DNA of 37,249 bases from Eubacterium sp. (GCA_017433615.1 JAFRGW010000092.1:1-37249), one strand, 5' to 3'. Positions 23,605-33,087 are shown, counted from the first letter of the stretch. Program-made: numbers and translations. Notes: generated from the sequence alone by a model not told the origin.

Positions 23605-23617
23605 AGGAGGTGCTCCT
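23605..23617 (+). promoter_or_regulatory. Self-complementary ribosome binding site of rny
   Basis: The SD AGGAG (23605-23609) can pair with CTCCT (23613-23617) across a three-base GTG loop. If formed, this small hairpin would hide the SD from the ribosome. Confidence 0.5.
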
Positions 23618-23620
23618 GTA

Positions 23621-25204
23621 ATGAGTGCAATCGGAGTGATTGTTACAATCGTTGCAGTGGTTATCGCCATACTGGTCGCAGTGCCGCTCGCCGGCAAAGC
23701 TGCTGTTGCCAAGAAGATCAGAGAAGATTCTGAAACAGTGGGATCTGCTGAAGAGAAGGCAAGAGCCATCATAGATGATGCGATCAAGTCAGCAGAGTCT
23801 CATAAACGCGAGGCGCTCCTCGAAGCGAAGGAAGAGAGTATCCGGCTTAAGAATGAGCATGAGAAACTCAAAGCAGAGCATGAGAAGGAGAACCGCGAAC
23901 AGAGAGCCGAGCTGCAGAAGTATGAAAAGCGTGTCCTGTCCAAGGAAGAATCCGTGGACAAAAAAGCCGAGTCGCTGGAACGCCGTGAGAACCAACTCAA
24001 TACGAAGGAAACAGAGCTCAAGAAGAAAGAAAAGCAGGTCGACGAATTACGAGAACAGCGCGTACAGGAACTGGAGAGAATCTCCGGGTTAACCTCCGAA
24101 CAGGCAAAAGATTTCCTCTTAAAGACAGTAGAAGAAGATGTCAAGGAAGACACAGCACGCCTCTACAAAGAGTATGTGAACAAGGCGAAGGACGAAGCCA
24201 ACCGCAAGGCCCAGGAATACGTCGTCACCGCGATCCAGAAGTGTGCTGTCGATCATGTCTCCGAGACAACCATCTCGGTTGTTCAGCTGCCGGGAGATGA
24301 GATGAAGGGACGGATTATCGGCCGTGAGGGCCGCAACATCCGTGCACTTGAGAATGCAACCGGTGTTGATCTGATTATTGACGATACACCGGAGGCAGTC
24401 ATCCTTTCCTCATTTGATCCGATCCGCCGTGAAGTTGCGCGGATCGCACTTGAGAAACTGATTCTGGACGGAAGAATCCATCCGGCCAGAATTGAAGAGA
24501 TGATCGAAAAGGCCAGAAAAGAAGTGGATGCACGCATCCGGGAAGAAGGCGAGGCCGCTGCGATGGAAGTCGGCGTCCGCGGTATTCATTCCGAACTGAT
24601 CCGGCTGCTCGGTTGCATGATTTTCCGTACCAGTTACGGACAGAATGCACTGCGGCATTCTGTTGAGGTCGCACAGCTCTCCGGGCTGCTTGCCGGCGAG
24701 ATCGGCCTTGACGTGCGTATGGCAAAACGTGCAGGACTGCTGCATGACATCGGTAAATCGATCGATCATGAGGTGGAAGGATCTCATATTCAGATCGGTG
24801 CAGATCTCTGCAGAAAATACAAAGAACCTGAAATTGTTATTAATGCAGTTGAATCCCATCACGGCGATGTAGAGCAGACATCCCTGATCTCCTGTATTGT
24901 ACAGGCGGCAGATGCGATCTCCGCATCACGTCCGGGTGCAAGAAGAGAGACACTGGAAGCTTATACGAACCGCCTGAAGGATCTCGAAAATATTACAAAC
25001 TCCTTTAAGGGAGTCGAAAAATCTTTTGCTATTCAAGCCGGAAGAGAAGTACGCGTTATGGTAGTACCTGAGCAGGTTTCTGATGCGGATATGGTACTTC
25101 TTGCGAGGGATATTTCCAGAAAGATTGAGGACGAACTGGATTATCCGGGACTGATTAAAGTGAATGTAATTCGTGAAAGTCGTGTAACTGATTACGCGAA
25201 ATAA
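23621..25204 (+). CDS. rny: Ribonuclease Y
   Basis: Membrane-anchored endoribonuclease that starts mRNA decay in Gram-positive bacteria. The 527 residues show an N-terminal membrane helix (about 4-23), a long charged coiled coil (30-200), a KH domain with [15 protein letters not shown] (GxxG loop near 234-237) and an HD domain with H346 in LRHS and the HD pair H375-D376 in LLHDIGKS, followed by ESHHGD. All key residues are intact. The ATG at 23621 follows AGGAGG at 23605-23610. The gene stands alone between its promoter and terminator. Confidence 0.98.
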   Translation: MSAIGVIVTIVAVVIAILVAVPLAGKAAVAKKIREDSETVGSAEEKARAIIDDAIKSAESHKREALLEAKEESIRLKNEHEKLKAEHEKENREQRAELQKYEKRVLSKEESVDKKAESLERRENQLNTKETELKKKEKQVDELREQRVQELERISGLTSEQAKDFLLKTVEEDVKEDTARLYKEYVNKAKDEANRKAQEYVVTAIQKCAVDHVSETTISVVQLPGDEMKGRIIGREGRNIRALENATGVDLIIDDTPEAVILSSFDPIRREVARIALEKLILDGRIHPARIEEMIEKARKEVDARIREEGEAAAMEVGVRGIHSELIRLLGCMIFRTSYGQNALRHSVEVAQLSGLLAGEIGLDVRMAKRAGLLHDIGKSIDHEVEGSHIQIGADLCRKYKEPEIVINAVESHHGDVEQTSLISCIVQAADAISASRPGARRETLEAYTNRLKDLENITNSFKGVEKSFAIQAGREVRVMVVPEQVSDADMVLLARDISRKIEDELDYPGLIKVNVIRESRVTDYAK

Positions 25205-25217
25205 AAGACAAATGCTG

Positions 25218-25250
25218 GCTGCCGGGATCAACTTCCCGGCAGCGTTTCTT
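25218..25250 (+). terminator. Terminator of rny
   Basis: GCTGCCGGG (25218-25226) pairs perfectly with CCCGGCAGC (25235-25243), eight-base loop, followed by GTTTCTT. Confidence 0.87.
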
Positions 25251-25298
25251 ATTCTGGAAACAGCAGACAATGTTTTTGAAAAAAATGTTTCTTTTTTC

Positions 25299-25327
25299 TT
25301 GACAATTGCTTCATTTCATTGTAAGAT
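25299..25327 (+). promoter_or_regulatory. Promoter of the tRNA-Gly gene
   Basis: TTGACA at 25299-25304, 17-base spacer, TAAGAT at 25322-25327, starting transcription about 28 bases before the tRNA. Confidence 0.83.
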
Positions 25328-25361
25328 ACATCTTGTTGATGCGAACAACGCATCATAATAT

Positions 25362-25433
25362 GCGCGAGTGGCTCAGGGGTGGAGTACAACCTTGCCAAGG
25401 TTGGGGTCGCGGGTTCGAATCCCGTCTCGCGCT
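25362..25433 (+). tRNA. tRNA-Gly (anticodon GCC)
   Basis: The 72-base cloverleaf is complete: acceptor GCGCGAG/CTCGCGC, D stem GCTC/GAGT, anticodon stem CAACC/GGTTG with loop TTGCCAA (anticodon GCC), T stem GCGGG/CCCGT with loop TTCGAAT, and discriminator T at 25433. CCA is not encoded (the next bases are CGC), so it must be added after transcription. It is a single-tRNA unit with its own promoter and terminator. Confidence 0.97.
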
Positions 25434-25437
25434 CGCT

Positions 25438-25462
25438 AAAGACCGCTGACAGCGGTCTTTTT
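25438..25462 (+). terminator. Terminator of the tRNA-Gly gene
   Basis: AAAGACCGCT (25438-25447) and AGCGGTCTTT (25451-25460) form a perfect ten-pair stem with loop GAC, followed by T. Confidence 0.92.
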
Positions 25463-25545
25463 ACTTTATCAGGAATCCGCATGCAGAATTCTCGGGAATT
25501 TCTGTGGCGCAGTCAGTTGTTTTGAACGGATACAGGAGTATGCTG

Positions 25546-27354
25546 ATGAATCAGAAGAAGAGAAGAATCTTTACAATCATCCTCTGCATCATTCTGGCAA
25601 TCGTCCTTGTCGTTCCGATGGTGGTCTCTCTGGTGCCTGCTGCACCGGCAGATGAAATATCGGGCTATGAGGAGACAGATAACGCTGAGCAGGAAGATAC
25701 GGAGTCATATGATGAAACAGACACATCATATGAAACAGAAGAATCAGATGAATCTGGTGATGCAGTTGATGAGACGTACGAATCCACTGAGACCACCGGG
25801 TCCACGGAAGCATCTGAATCTGCTGAGACATCTGAATCAGACGAGACATCTGAATCCTCTGAGCTGTCCGATGCGTCTGCATCTTCCGAAAATGCATCAG
25901 AGGACGAAACAGCAGCGTCTGATACGGATGCACAGGAGTCTGAGGAGCAGGTTGATGTGAGTGCGCTGTATCATCAGCCTGACAGCCAGTCCAATCTTCC
26001 GGCCGGCGGTGAGACGTTCCGGGCGGCAGAAGGTGTTTATATTGAAGACATCAACGTGTCAGGCATGACGCGGGAAGAAGTGCAGAATGCATTTGAAACA
26101 AAACTGCTCGCACTGGCCAATGCAGGGATCACGCTGCACATGGACGAGGAGACAGATACGGTTCCTGCCTGGAAAATGGGGCTGTTCTGTACCAATCCGG
26201 AGATTATCGATCTCGCAATGATCATCGGACAGAAGGGAAATGTTCTGCGCCGTTACCGGGCGGATCAGTACCTCGCGCAGAACGGCAGTGTGGTTCTGAC
26301 ACTTGATCTTACGTTTGATGAAAAAGAAATCCGTAAAACCCTGACCGGTGAACAGGACCACATTAATATCGATCCCATTCCGGTGAAAATGGTTATTAAT
26401 GATGACCAGACAATGACAGCAGTTGATAAAGTCGACGGGCTGAAGATGCAGATCGAAGAGTCTGCAGAAAAAATCAAGACTTTTCTGGATCAGGACTGGC
26501 ACGGCGGACCGGCTTCCGTGGAAGTGGTCAGCAAAGTCGTTCCGGCGACAGGAGACATCTCCCAGCTTGCAGATGTCAAGGATCTGCTCGGAGACGGCTC
26601 TACCGAGTACGATGAGAGCGAAACAGGCCGGTTCCACAATATCGAACTTGCGGCGGAGATCATCGACGGTACGGTCTTATATCCTGGAGAGGAATTTGAC
26701 TTCAACAAGGTTGTCGGAGATACGACCGAAGAAAATGGTTTTGTGAGTGCCGGCTCCTATGAAAACGGTGAAATCGTGGAGTCGTTCGGCGGCGGTATCT
26801 GTCAGGCATCCACCACGCTTTACCGTGCTGTATTGGAGGCGGAGCTGGACGTCACAGAACGTCATCCGCATTCTATGACAGTCAAGTACGTGGAACCTGC
26901 ATTTGACGCTGCAATCGCAGAAGACGTCAAGAATTTCCGCTTTATCAATAATACAAATGCTCCGATTTATATTCACGGGACCGCAGGCGGCGGCGTCGTC
27001 CGGTTTGAAATATATGGAAAAGAGACACGCGATCCGTCCCGTACGCTGACATTTGAGAGCCGCACAATCAGTGAGACAGAGTATACAACGCAGTTTGTCT
27101 ATGACGAAGAGATGGAAGCCGGCGATATCAAATCTACCGGCGGAAGATACGGGCTTGTCACAGAACTCTGGAAGCTGATCTATGAAAATGGAGAATATGT
27201 CGATCAGGTGCAGGTCAATGAGAGCGAATATATTATGGCACCGCTGACCTATCATATCGGCACAAAGGGTGCATCCGAGGAATATATTGCCCGCATGGAT
27301 GATGCCATCGCGACACAGAGTCCGGACGCGGTCAAATCCGCGCTGGGCGGCTGA
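25546..27354 (+). CDS. VanW-family membrane-anchored cell-wall protein
   Basis: A 602-residue protein. Residues 8-30 form a membrane helix or uncleaved signal after a basic start. Residues 34-150 are a Ser/Thr/Glu/Asp-rich linker of low complexity. Residues 160-335 resemble the YoaR/PG-binding type-4 region often found before VanW (VYIEDINVSGMTREEVQNAF). Residues 362-500 are the VanW domain with LYPGEEFDFNKVVG and GGGICQASTTLYRAVL (C419). The C-terminal part has a β-rich, G5-like look. VanW was first seen in vancomycin-resistance clusters, but most homologues are chromosomal and of unknown wall-related function; there are no other van genes here. The start at 25546 (SD AGGAG, 25534-25538) is preferred to a GTG at 25504. 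Confidence 0.85.
   Translation: MNQKKRRIFTIILCIILAIVLVVPMVVSLVPAAPADEISGYEETDNAEQEDTESYDETDTSYETEESDESGDAVDETYESTETTGSTEASESAETSESDETSESSELSDASASSENASEDETAASDTDAQESEEQVDVSALYHQPDSQSNLPAGGETFRAAEGVYIEDINVSGMTREEVQNAFETKLLALANAGITLHMDEETDTVPAWKMGLFCTNPEIIDLAMIIGQKGNVLRRYRADQYLAQNGSVVLTLDLTFDEKEIRKTLTGEQDHINIDPIPVKMVINDDQTMTAVDKVDGLKMQIEESAEKIKTFLDQDWHGGPASVEVVSKVVPATGDISQLADVKDLLGDGSTEYDESETGRFHNIELAAEIIDGTVLYPGEEFDFNKVVGDTTEENGFVSAGSYENGEIVESFGGGICQASTTLYRAVLEAELDVTERHPHSMTVKYVEPAFDAAIAEDVKNFRFINNTNAPIYIHGTAGGGVVRFEIYGKETRDPSRTLTFESRTISETEYTTQFVYDEEMEAGDIKSTGGRYGLVTELWKLIYENGEYVDQVQVNESEYIMAPLTYHIGTKGASEEYIARMDDAIATQSPDAVKSALGG
25808..25866 (+). repeat. Short tandem repeats in the acidic linker of the VanW-family gene
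   Basis: Units of about 18 bases (ACATCTGAATCAGACGAG, then ACATCTGAATCCTCTGAG) encode the TSESxE linker. They suggest expansion by slippage in a region free of folding constraint. Confidence 0.6.
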
Positions 27355-27378
27355 GTTGTTATGGGAGAGAAATAGTAT

Positions 27379-28362
27379 ATGAAAATCGGGAAACTGCCTG
27401 AAACAGTTCTGGAGCGGTCAGTGATCCGCCAGACGGGACACCGAAGACCGGAGGTGCTCGCAGGGCCGGGCATCGGGATTGACTGTTCTGCGATACAGGT
27501 AAATGATTCAGAGATTCTTGTCTTTTCAACAGATCCGATTACCGGAACCGGCAGCAATGTCGGGTCGCTGGCGATCCATGTCACCGCAAATGATCTTGCG
27601 GCATCCGGTGCAGATCCGGTTGCGGTCATGCTGACGGCACTGCTGCCGGAAACAATCGAGGAGCCACAGATCCGCGCGATCGTGCAGGATGCCGAGGCAG
27701 TCTGCCGGGAACTGGATATGGAAATCATCGGCGGGCACACAGAGGTCACGCGTGCCGTCCGGGAACCACTGCTGTCCGTCACCGGAATCGGGAAAATACC
27801 CGCAGGCATGGAACTGCTTTTACCTGCAGATATTCAGCCGGGAGATGCGCTGGTTCTCACAAAATGGATTGGTCTGGAAGGCACTGCGATTCTTGCGGCT
27901 GACCATACAGAAGCACTGAGAACAAGACTGCCGGAAGACCTGATTCAGACGGCTTCCGGATTTATAAAGTATCTTTCCGTTGTGCCGGATGCACGGACTG
28001 CCCGTAAGGCAGGTGCAAGGGCGATGCATGATGTTACAGAAGGCGGTATTTTCGGCGCTTTGTGGGAGATGGCCGAGGCGGCAGGGTGCGGTCTCGAAGT
28101 TGATGTGAAAGCAATTCCCATCCGGCAGGAAACGGTAGAGGTCTGTGAGTTCTTTGATGTGAATCCATATCAGCTCATGTCCAGCGGGTCAATGCTGATC
28201 GCGGCGAAAGACGGAACCGCGATGACAGATGCGCTGCAGGATGCTGGCATTCCTGCAGCGGTAATCGGCAGAATGACTGCCGGAAATGACAGAATTCTCC
28301 GGAATGGAGAAGAGGTGCGTTATCTGGACCGGCCGAAGACAGATGAGCTGTACCGGGTATAA
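27379..28362 (+). CDS. HypE-like/AIR synthase-related protein
   Basis: A 327-residue member of the PurM/HypE/ThiL/SelD ATP-binding superfamily. The N-terminal half has the ATP-related segments GPGIGIDCSAIQV, STDPITG, IHVTANDLAASGADP and the Gly-rich GGHTEVTRAV; the C-terminal half has MHDVTEGGIFGALWEMAEAAG and the substrate-domain SSGSMLIA. This is closest to HypE, yet the C-terminal Cys motif used by HypE to carry the nitrile ligand is absent: the chain ends DELYRV. No hypA-D, hypF or hydrogenase genes are nearby. It therefore looks like a HypE paralogue with another role, which I cannot name. SD GGGAGAG at 27363-27369. Confidence 0.82.
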   Translation: MKIGKLPETVLERSVIRQTGHRRPEVLAGPGIGIDCSAIQVNDSEILVFSTDPITGTGSNVGSLAIHVTANDLAASGADPVAVMLTALLPETIEEPQIRAIVQDAEAVCRELDMEIIGGHTEVTRAVREPLLSVTGIGKIPAGMELLLPADIQPGDALVLTKWIGLEGTAILAADHTEALRTRLPEDLIQTASGFIKYLSVVPDARTARKAGARAMHDVTEGGIFGALWEMAEAAGCGLEVDVKAIPIRQETVEVCEFFDVNPYQLMSSGSMLIAAKDGTAMTDALQDAGIPAAVIGRMTAGNDRILRNGEEVRYLDRPKTDELYRV

Positions 28363-28364
28363 AG

Positions 28365-28410
28365 AAGCTGCCACATGAAGCATATGCGTGCTTTATGCGG
28401 CAGCTTTTTT
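28365..28410. terminator. Bidirectional terminator between convergent genes
   Basis: AAGCTGCC (28365-28372) and GGCAGCTT (28399-28406) enclose an inner AAGCA/TGCTT stem and are followed by six T on the + strand. The minus-strand reading ends in GGCAGCTTCTTT, so it also closes the histidine kinase unit. Confidence 0.9.
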
Positions 28411-29815
28411 ATGCCCGTGCAAGCGAGAAGATAAACTCCGTGCCGGCCTGCTCCGTACTGATGACATCGATGGTCTGATTGTGCGCGTTGATGATATCGC
28501 GGACAATTGCCAGACCGAGGCCGGTTCCTCTCGTATCTTTTCCTCTTGAAGTGTCAATTTTATAGAAACGGTCCCATATTTTCGTGATTTCAGAAGACGG
28601 AATTCCGATTCCGTGATCTTTTACAGAGATGTACGCCTTATCGTGGCGCACAGATGTCTCAATCTGTATCGTAGAATGATTGGAACTGAATTTGATTGCG
28701 TTGTCCAGCAGGTTATAGAGTACCTGCTGGATTTTTCCGTGATCGGCGCGTACAAACAATTCGGCTCCTTCCAGAATCAGTTCGATGGAAATCTGCCGCT
28801 GCATGCAGGTGCCTTCAAAGGAAGCAGCAATATCCTTGATGACGCGGTTGATATCAAATTTGTTCATATCCAGCTGCGTGCCTTTATCATTGATGTTATT
28901 CAGCATCAGAATGCCCTTAGTCAGCTTTTCCAGACGCTTTGTTTCGTTCAGGACAATATTCAGATAGCGTTCCTGCATTTCCGGAGGGATTGTACCATCC
29001 AGCATCGCCTCGACATATCCCTTGATGGACGTGAGCGGAGAGCGGAAATCATGTGAGACATTGGAGATGAACGCCCGCTGTGATTCACTGCTTTCCCGCA
29101 GCTCGCCAAGAAGGAAATTCAGAGACTGGGCGAGGTCACCGTACTCATCGTTGCTCGTCACATTGATGTTTTTATCGAGATTTCCGCCGGCACAGTCCTT
29201 GACACCCTGAATGATTCGGAGCAGAGGAATATAGCCGGACAAAACACAATAAAGAACAAAGGCCAGAATAATCGCAAAGACAATGAGAAAGATCAGAAGA
29301 ACAACCCGCAGGATGGCTTCGCGCTGGGCAATCAGTTCTGTTACAGGCACGTGAATTGCAATATAACCGACAATTTTCATGCCGGCAGAGACAGGAACCA
29401 TGACACTTAAGGTTTCCGTTTCAAAATACTGGAAGAAGTGCCCGACAGTATAGTAATTGCCTCCCAGCTTTACAGGATTGAAATCCTTAAGCAATTCAGG
29501 ATGACCGTCAGCCGTGCCAGTGTCCGTGTCGAGCAGTATTTCTCCCTGCGTACTGATATACCAGATCCGGGCCCGCTCAAATACAGCCACCTGACGGAGT
29601 GCCGTCAGAGAGCGGTGCAGCGATTCTTCGTCATTTGCCGTGGGACGCTGAGAAGAATTTGCAATACTGGTGGCTTCAGAATACATCCGCCGGCTTGTGC
29701 TGCGGACAAGCGTATTATAGATCATGGAAGATCCCAGCGTGGAGATCAGAATAAAGCAGATCAGGGCAGTGGCAATAAATGCCGCCAGAATTTTTAACAG
29801 TAGTTTTTTCTTCAT
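28409..29815 (-). CDS. Sensor histidine kinase of a two-component system
   Basis: A 468-residue membrane kinase. A first helix (about 8-31) and a second (167-193) enclose an extracytoplasmic sensor region of about 135 residues with a PAS/Cache-like look (RIWYISTQGEILLDTDTG). A HAMP-like linker follows, then the phosphoacceptor H255 in SNVSHDFRSPLTSIKGY, the N box NLLDNAIKF (N372), G1 VKDHGIGI and G2 GTGLGLAIV. It lies downstream of its OmpR-type regulator by 27 bases and so is cotranscribed. The signal cannot be deduced. The order regulator then kinase and the HAMP-HisKA layout place it with the PhoR/VicK-like group. Confidence 0.94.
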   Translation of the reverse strand: MKKKLLLKILAAFIATALICFILISTLGSSMIYNTLVRSTSRRMYSEATSIANSSQRPTANDEESLHRSLTALRQVAVFERARIWYISTQGEILLDTDTGTADGHPELLKDFNPVKLGGNYYTVGHFFQYFETETLSVMVPVSAGMKIVGYIAIHVPVTELIAQREAILRVVLLIFLIVFAIILAFVLYCVLSGYIPLLRIIQGVKDCAGGNLDKNINVTSNDEYGDLAQSLNFLLGELRESSESQRAFISNVSHDFRSPLTSIKGYVEAMLDGTIPPEMQERYLNIVLNETKRLEKLTKGILMLNNINDKGTQLDMNKFDINRVIKDIAASFEGTCMQRQISIELILEGAELFVRADHGKIQQVLYNLLDNAIKFSSNHSTIQIETSVRHDKAYISVKDHGIGIPSSEITKIWDRFYKIDTSRGKDTRGTGLGLAIVRDIINAHNQTIDVISTEQAGTEFIFSLARA

Positions 29816-29842
29816 GGAAAATGGATCTTTCTGCCGCCGGCA

Positions 29843-30547
29843 TTATTTCACTTCAAATTTGTAGCCAACGCCCCAGACGGTTCCGATGGACCAGCTCTCA
29901 CTGTCATGTACTTTCTCGCGCAGCCGCTTGATGTGGACGTCCACAGTCCGGGTATCGCCGACATATTCGTAGCCCCAGATGTGATCCAGCAGCTGCTCAC
30001 GGGTGAATACCTGATTTGGCGAAGAAGCCAGGAAGTAAAGCAGCTCCAGTTCCTTGGGCGGCATGTCGATGACCTTTCCACGGTAAGTTACAGAATAGTT
30101 GGAAAGATTGACAACCAGATCTGTATACTGCACAATCTTCTCATTTGCGGAAGCGGCCGGCTGGACGGCTGCCTGATTTTTGTATCTGCGCAGGACAGCT
30201 TTTACACGTGCCACCAGTTCCTTGGAATCGAAGGGCTTGATGATATAGTCATCCGCCCCGAGTTCCAGCCCCAGTACTTTGTCAAACACTTCCCCTTTTG
30301 CTGAGAGCATAATAATCGGCACATTCGAAGTATGCCGGATTTCACGGCAGACTTCGTAGCCGTCCATTCCGGGAAGCATGATATCCAGAAGAATCAGATC
30401 CGGCTGAAAGCTCTTGAAGAGCTGAAGTGCTTCGCGTCCGTCATTTGCGATCTGATTATCATACATTTCCTTGGTCAGATAGAGAGAAATCAGTTCTGCG
30501 ATATTCTGGTCATCGTCGACAATCAGTATTTTCTGTTTTGTAGTCAT
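29843..30547 (-). CDS. OmpR/PhoB-family response regulator
   Basis: A 234-residue DNA-binding regulator. The receiver domain has the acidic pocket DDD at 11-13, phosphoacceptor D55 in LLDIMLPGMDGYE, the switch Ser in IIMLSAKGE and Lys in YIIKPFDSKEL. The C-terminal winged helix (about 135-234) has PPKELELLYFLASSPNQVFTREQLLDHIWGYE and the recognition-helix segment TVDVHIKRLREK. It has AAAGGA before its ATG, and is 36 bases from the end of mutS2, so it may be read from the same transcript. Confidence 0.96.
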   Translation of the reverse strand: MTTKQKILIVDDDQNIAELISLYLTKEMYDNQIANDGREALQLFKSFQPDLILLDIMLPGMDGYEVCREIRHTSNVPIIMLSAKGEVFDKVLGLELGADDYIIKPFDSKELVARVKAVLRRYKNQAAVQPAASANEKIVQYTDLVVNLSNYSVTYRGKVIDMPPKELELLYFLASSPNQVFTREQLLDHIWGYEYVGDTRTVDVHIKRLREKVHDSESWSIGTVWGVGYKFEVK

Positions 30548-30583
30548 TTTATGATTTCCTTTGGTTAGAGTTCCTGTATTGAA

Positions 30584-33025
30584 TTAATCTTCACGCAGGT
30601 TCGCAATGGTCACGCCTGCATCACCCTCACCGAATTCCGCAAGTTTAAAATTCTTTACAAGCCGGTGTGAACGCAGGTACTGGTGGACGCCTTCACGCAG
30701 GCGGCCGGTTCCTTTACCGTGAATGATCCGGACCGTCGTGATATGTGCCAGATACGCGTCGTCAATAAATTTATCAAGTGCGGCAACAGCCTCGTCGACA
30801 GTTTTGCCCAGGAGATTGATCTCCATGCCGGCTGTGCGGGATTTGTCCATGCGGATATTGGAGGCGGAACTGCCGCCTTTTTTGCCGAATGCACCAGGTG
30901 TCTGCTTCCGGGCTGTACCGGCACTTTTCCGGGGAGCAGCCTGTCCCTCTGTAAGAATGTCTGCCTCTGTGACAAGTTCCAGATCATCAATATGTACCTT
31001 TGAACGCATAATACCCATCCGGACAAACAGATAGCCTTTGCTGTCCGGCGTGGAGGCAACAATTCCCTTCAGGTTCATGCTCAGTACTTTGACGGAATCG
31101 CCCGGCTTCACATCGCCCGGCCGCAGTTTTTTCGAGGTCCTCTGTGCGGGTTTTGCCGCGAGAGCATCCTCATGTTTACGCATCTCATTTCGCAGGGCGG
31201 TGCGGCGTTTTTCGAGCTCTCCGGCAGCTCCGGCGCGATTGCCGAGCTTTCGCACGTCGCGAATGGTCTGATCTGCATAGTCCTTGGCATTCTGCAGGAT
31301 TGCGCGTGCTTCTTCGTTGGCTTCCCGGATGACGCGGTCCCGCGCGGCGTTCAGCCGCGCCTGCCGGTCCTTCCAGTTCTTTTCGGCAGCGGCTGCTTCC
31401 GCGCGGTTGCGCGCGAGTTCTTCCTGCTGTCGCTCCAGCTCCAGACGGCGCGCTTCCAGAGAAGAAAGGACATCTTCAAAAGATGCATCCTGCTCGTCGA
31501 TCTGCGCACGTGCCAGATCGATAATATAATCCGGAAGTCCCAGACGCTTTGAGATGGCGAAGGCATTACTTTTGCCGGGCACGCCGATAATCAGCCGGTA
31601 AGTCGGCTTCAGCGTGGAGACATCGAATTCACAGCTGGCATTCTCGACGCCTTCCGTCTGCAGAGCGTAGAGTTTCAGTTCACTGTAGTGTGTCGTGGCC
31701 ATTGTCCGGATTCCCTGATCGTGCAGATAGGAGAGAATCGCAATGGCAAGTGCTGCACCTTCTGTCGGGTCTGTACCGGCACCGAGCTCATCAAAAAGAA
31801 CCAGAGAATCACGGTCAGCTTTTTCGATAAAGGAGACCGTATTGGTCATATGAGAAGAAAATGTACTGAGCGACTGCTCAATGCTCTGTTCATCACCGAT
31901 ATCCGCGTACACTTCTTTGAAAACGGCAAGCTCTGACCGGTCCAGTGCAGGAATGTGAAGCCCTGCCTGTCCCATCAGTGTCAGAAGACCGATGGTTTTA
32001 AGAGAAACGGTCTTGCCCCCGGTGTTCGGACCGGTGACAATCAGAAGATCAAATGCATCACCGAGATGAATATCAATCGGAACCACCTGATCTTTGGGGA
32101 TCAGCGGGTGCCTCGCTTTGCGCAGAGCGATCCGGCCTTCTGTATTAAAAAGTGGTTTTGTCGCATTCATGTCGGCGGCAAGTGCTGCCCGCGCAAAGAT
32201 AAAGTCCAGTTCAGCCAGTGTTTCCAGATCGAGACGGATCTGCCCGGTATAGACCGCAGTCTCTTCAGATAGTTCAGCCAGGATCCGTTCAATCTCACGG
32301 GCTTCCTTAATTTCCAGCGCGCGGATATCATTGTTGAGCTTCACGATAGCGAGGGGCTCGATGAACAATGTGGCACCGGTGGAAGACTGGTCGTGGATCA
32401 TACCCGGTACAGAGGAACGATACTCGGATTTCACAGGCAGACAATAGCGCCCGTCACGCATCGTAATCACTGCATCCTGCAGGTAGGTGCGCAGAGAACC
32501 GTTCATCAGAGAGACGAGTTCTGTGTGAACCCGGTCACCGTTGATCTTGATGCTGCGGCGGATCTTCCGCAGTTCGGGACTTGCGTCGGAACTGATCTCA
32601 TCTTCTGAGAGAATGCAGCGCCGGATCCGGCCGGAAAGCAGCGGCAGAGGCTCCAGCTGGTCAAACAGATGTGACAGACAGTCCGGGGCTGCATCTTCCT
32701 CTGTCTGGCCGTAGGATTTAACGCGGCCTGCATTTTCCAGAATTCCGGCTGTAAGAAGCAGTTCGTGTTGTGAGAGCGGACTGCCGACGGACAGACGTTT
32801 CAGAGATGCGAAAATGTCTTTGGCGTTGCCAAAAGACGGCGATCCCTTTCGGAAAATACGCGAAAGCGCGGCAGCGGTCTCATCCTGCATCCGGTTAATG
32901 GTTTCCGGATATTCCGCCGGCTTCAACGCGAGACACGCTTTTTTACCGAGATCACAGGTGGTATACCCGGTCAGCATGGTTATGATTTTATGATATTCCA
33001 GTGTATTCAAAGCTTTTTCGTTCAT
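30584..33025 (-). CDS. mutS2: Endonuclease MutS2 (ribosome-associated Smr ATPase)
   Basis: MutS2 binds branched DNA or collided ribosomes and is not a mismatch-repair MutS. The 813-residue product begins MNEKALNTLEYHKIITMLTG, as family members do, and contains the MutS core, Walker A GPNTGGKT at about 332-339, Walker B LVLFDELGAGTDP, a long charged coiled coil, and a C-terminal Smr domain with HGKGTGRLREGV. The Smr LDLRG motif reads INLLG here. The start at 33025 fits homology, although AAAGGA sits only one base from it; an ATG at 33049 would add eight residues. It is divergent from the gene at 33160. Confidence 0.95.
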   Translation of the reverse strand: MNEKALNTLEYHKIITMLTGYTTCDLGKKACLALKPAEYPETINRMQDETAAALSRIFRKGSPSFGNAKDIFASLKRLSVGSPLSQHELLLTAGILENAGRVKSYGQTEEDAAPDCLSHLFDQLEPLPLLSGRIRRCILSEDEISSDASPELRKIRRSIKINGDRVHTELVSLMNGSLRTYLQDAVITMRDGRYCLPVKSEYRSSVPGMIHDQSSTGATLFIEPLAIVKLNNDIRALEIKEAREIERILAELSEETAVYTGQIRLDLETLAELDFIFARAALAADMNATKPLFNTEGRIALRKARHPLIPKDQVVPIDIHLGDAFDLLIVTGPNTGGKTVSLKTIGLLTLMGQAGLHIPALDRSELAVFKEVYADIGDEQSIEQSLSTFSSHMTNTVSFIEKADRDSLVLFDELGAGTDPTEGAALAIAILSYLHDQGIRTMATTHYSELKLYALQTEGVENASCEFDVSTLKPTYRLIIGVPGKSNAFAISKRLGLPDYIIDLARAQIDEQDASFEDVLSSLEARRLELERQQEELARNRAEAAAAEKNWKDRQARLNAARDRVIREANEEARAILQNAKDYADQTIRDVRKLGNRAGAAGELEKRRTALRNEMRKHEDALAAKPAQRTSKKLRPGDVKPGDSVKVLSMNLKGIVASTPDSKGYLFVRMGIMRSKVHIDDLELVTEADILTEGQAAPRKSAGTARKQTPGAFGKKGGSSASNIRMDKSRTAGMEINLLGKTVDEAVAALDKFIDDAYLAHITTVRIIHGKGTGRLREGVHQYLRSHRLVKNFKLAEFGEGDAGVTIANLRED

Positions 33026-33052
33026 GTCCTTTAGTTTACCACAAAACATGCA

Positions 33053-33087
33053 AATATGAACTATAATCTTAACAGTTCGTTCATATT
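33053..33087. promoter_or_regulatory. Inverted repeat in the mutS2/HtrA-like divergent intergenic region
   Basis: AATATGAAC (33053-33061) and GTTCATATT (33079-33087) are perfect nine-base arms separated by 17 bases, lying where both divergent promoters must be. An extended -10 box TG-T-TAGAAT for the + strand gene lies at 33092-33100. Confidence 0.5.

Noticed and set aside
25546-27354. Vancomycin-resistance determinant
   Set aside because: VanW domains are common in non-resistant Clostridia and no vanHAX-like ligase or dehydrogenase genes are in the window.
33053-33087. LexA/DinR box in the mutS2 intergenic region
   Set aside because: The arms contain GAAC and GTTC, but their spacing does not fit the GAAC-N4-GTTC box.
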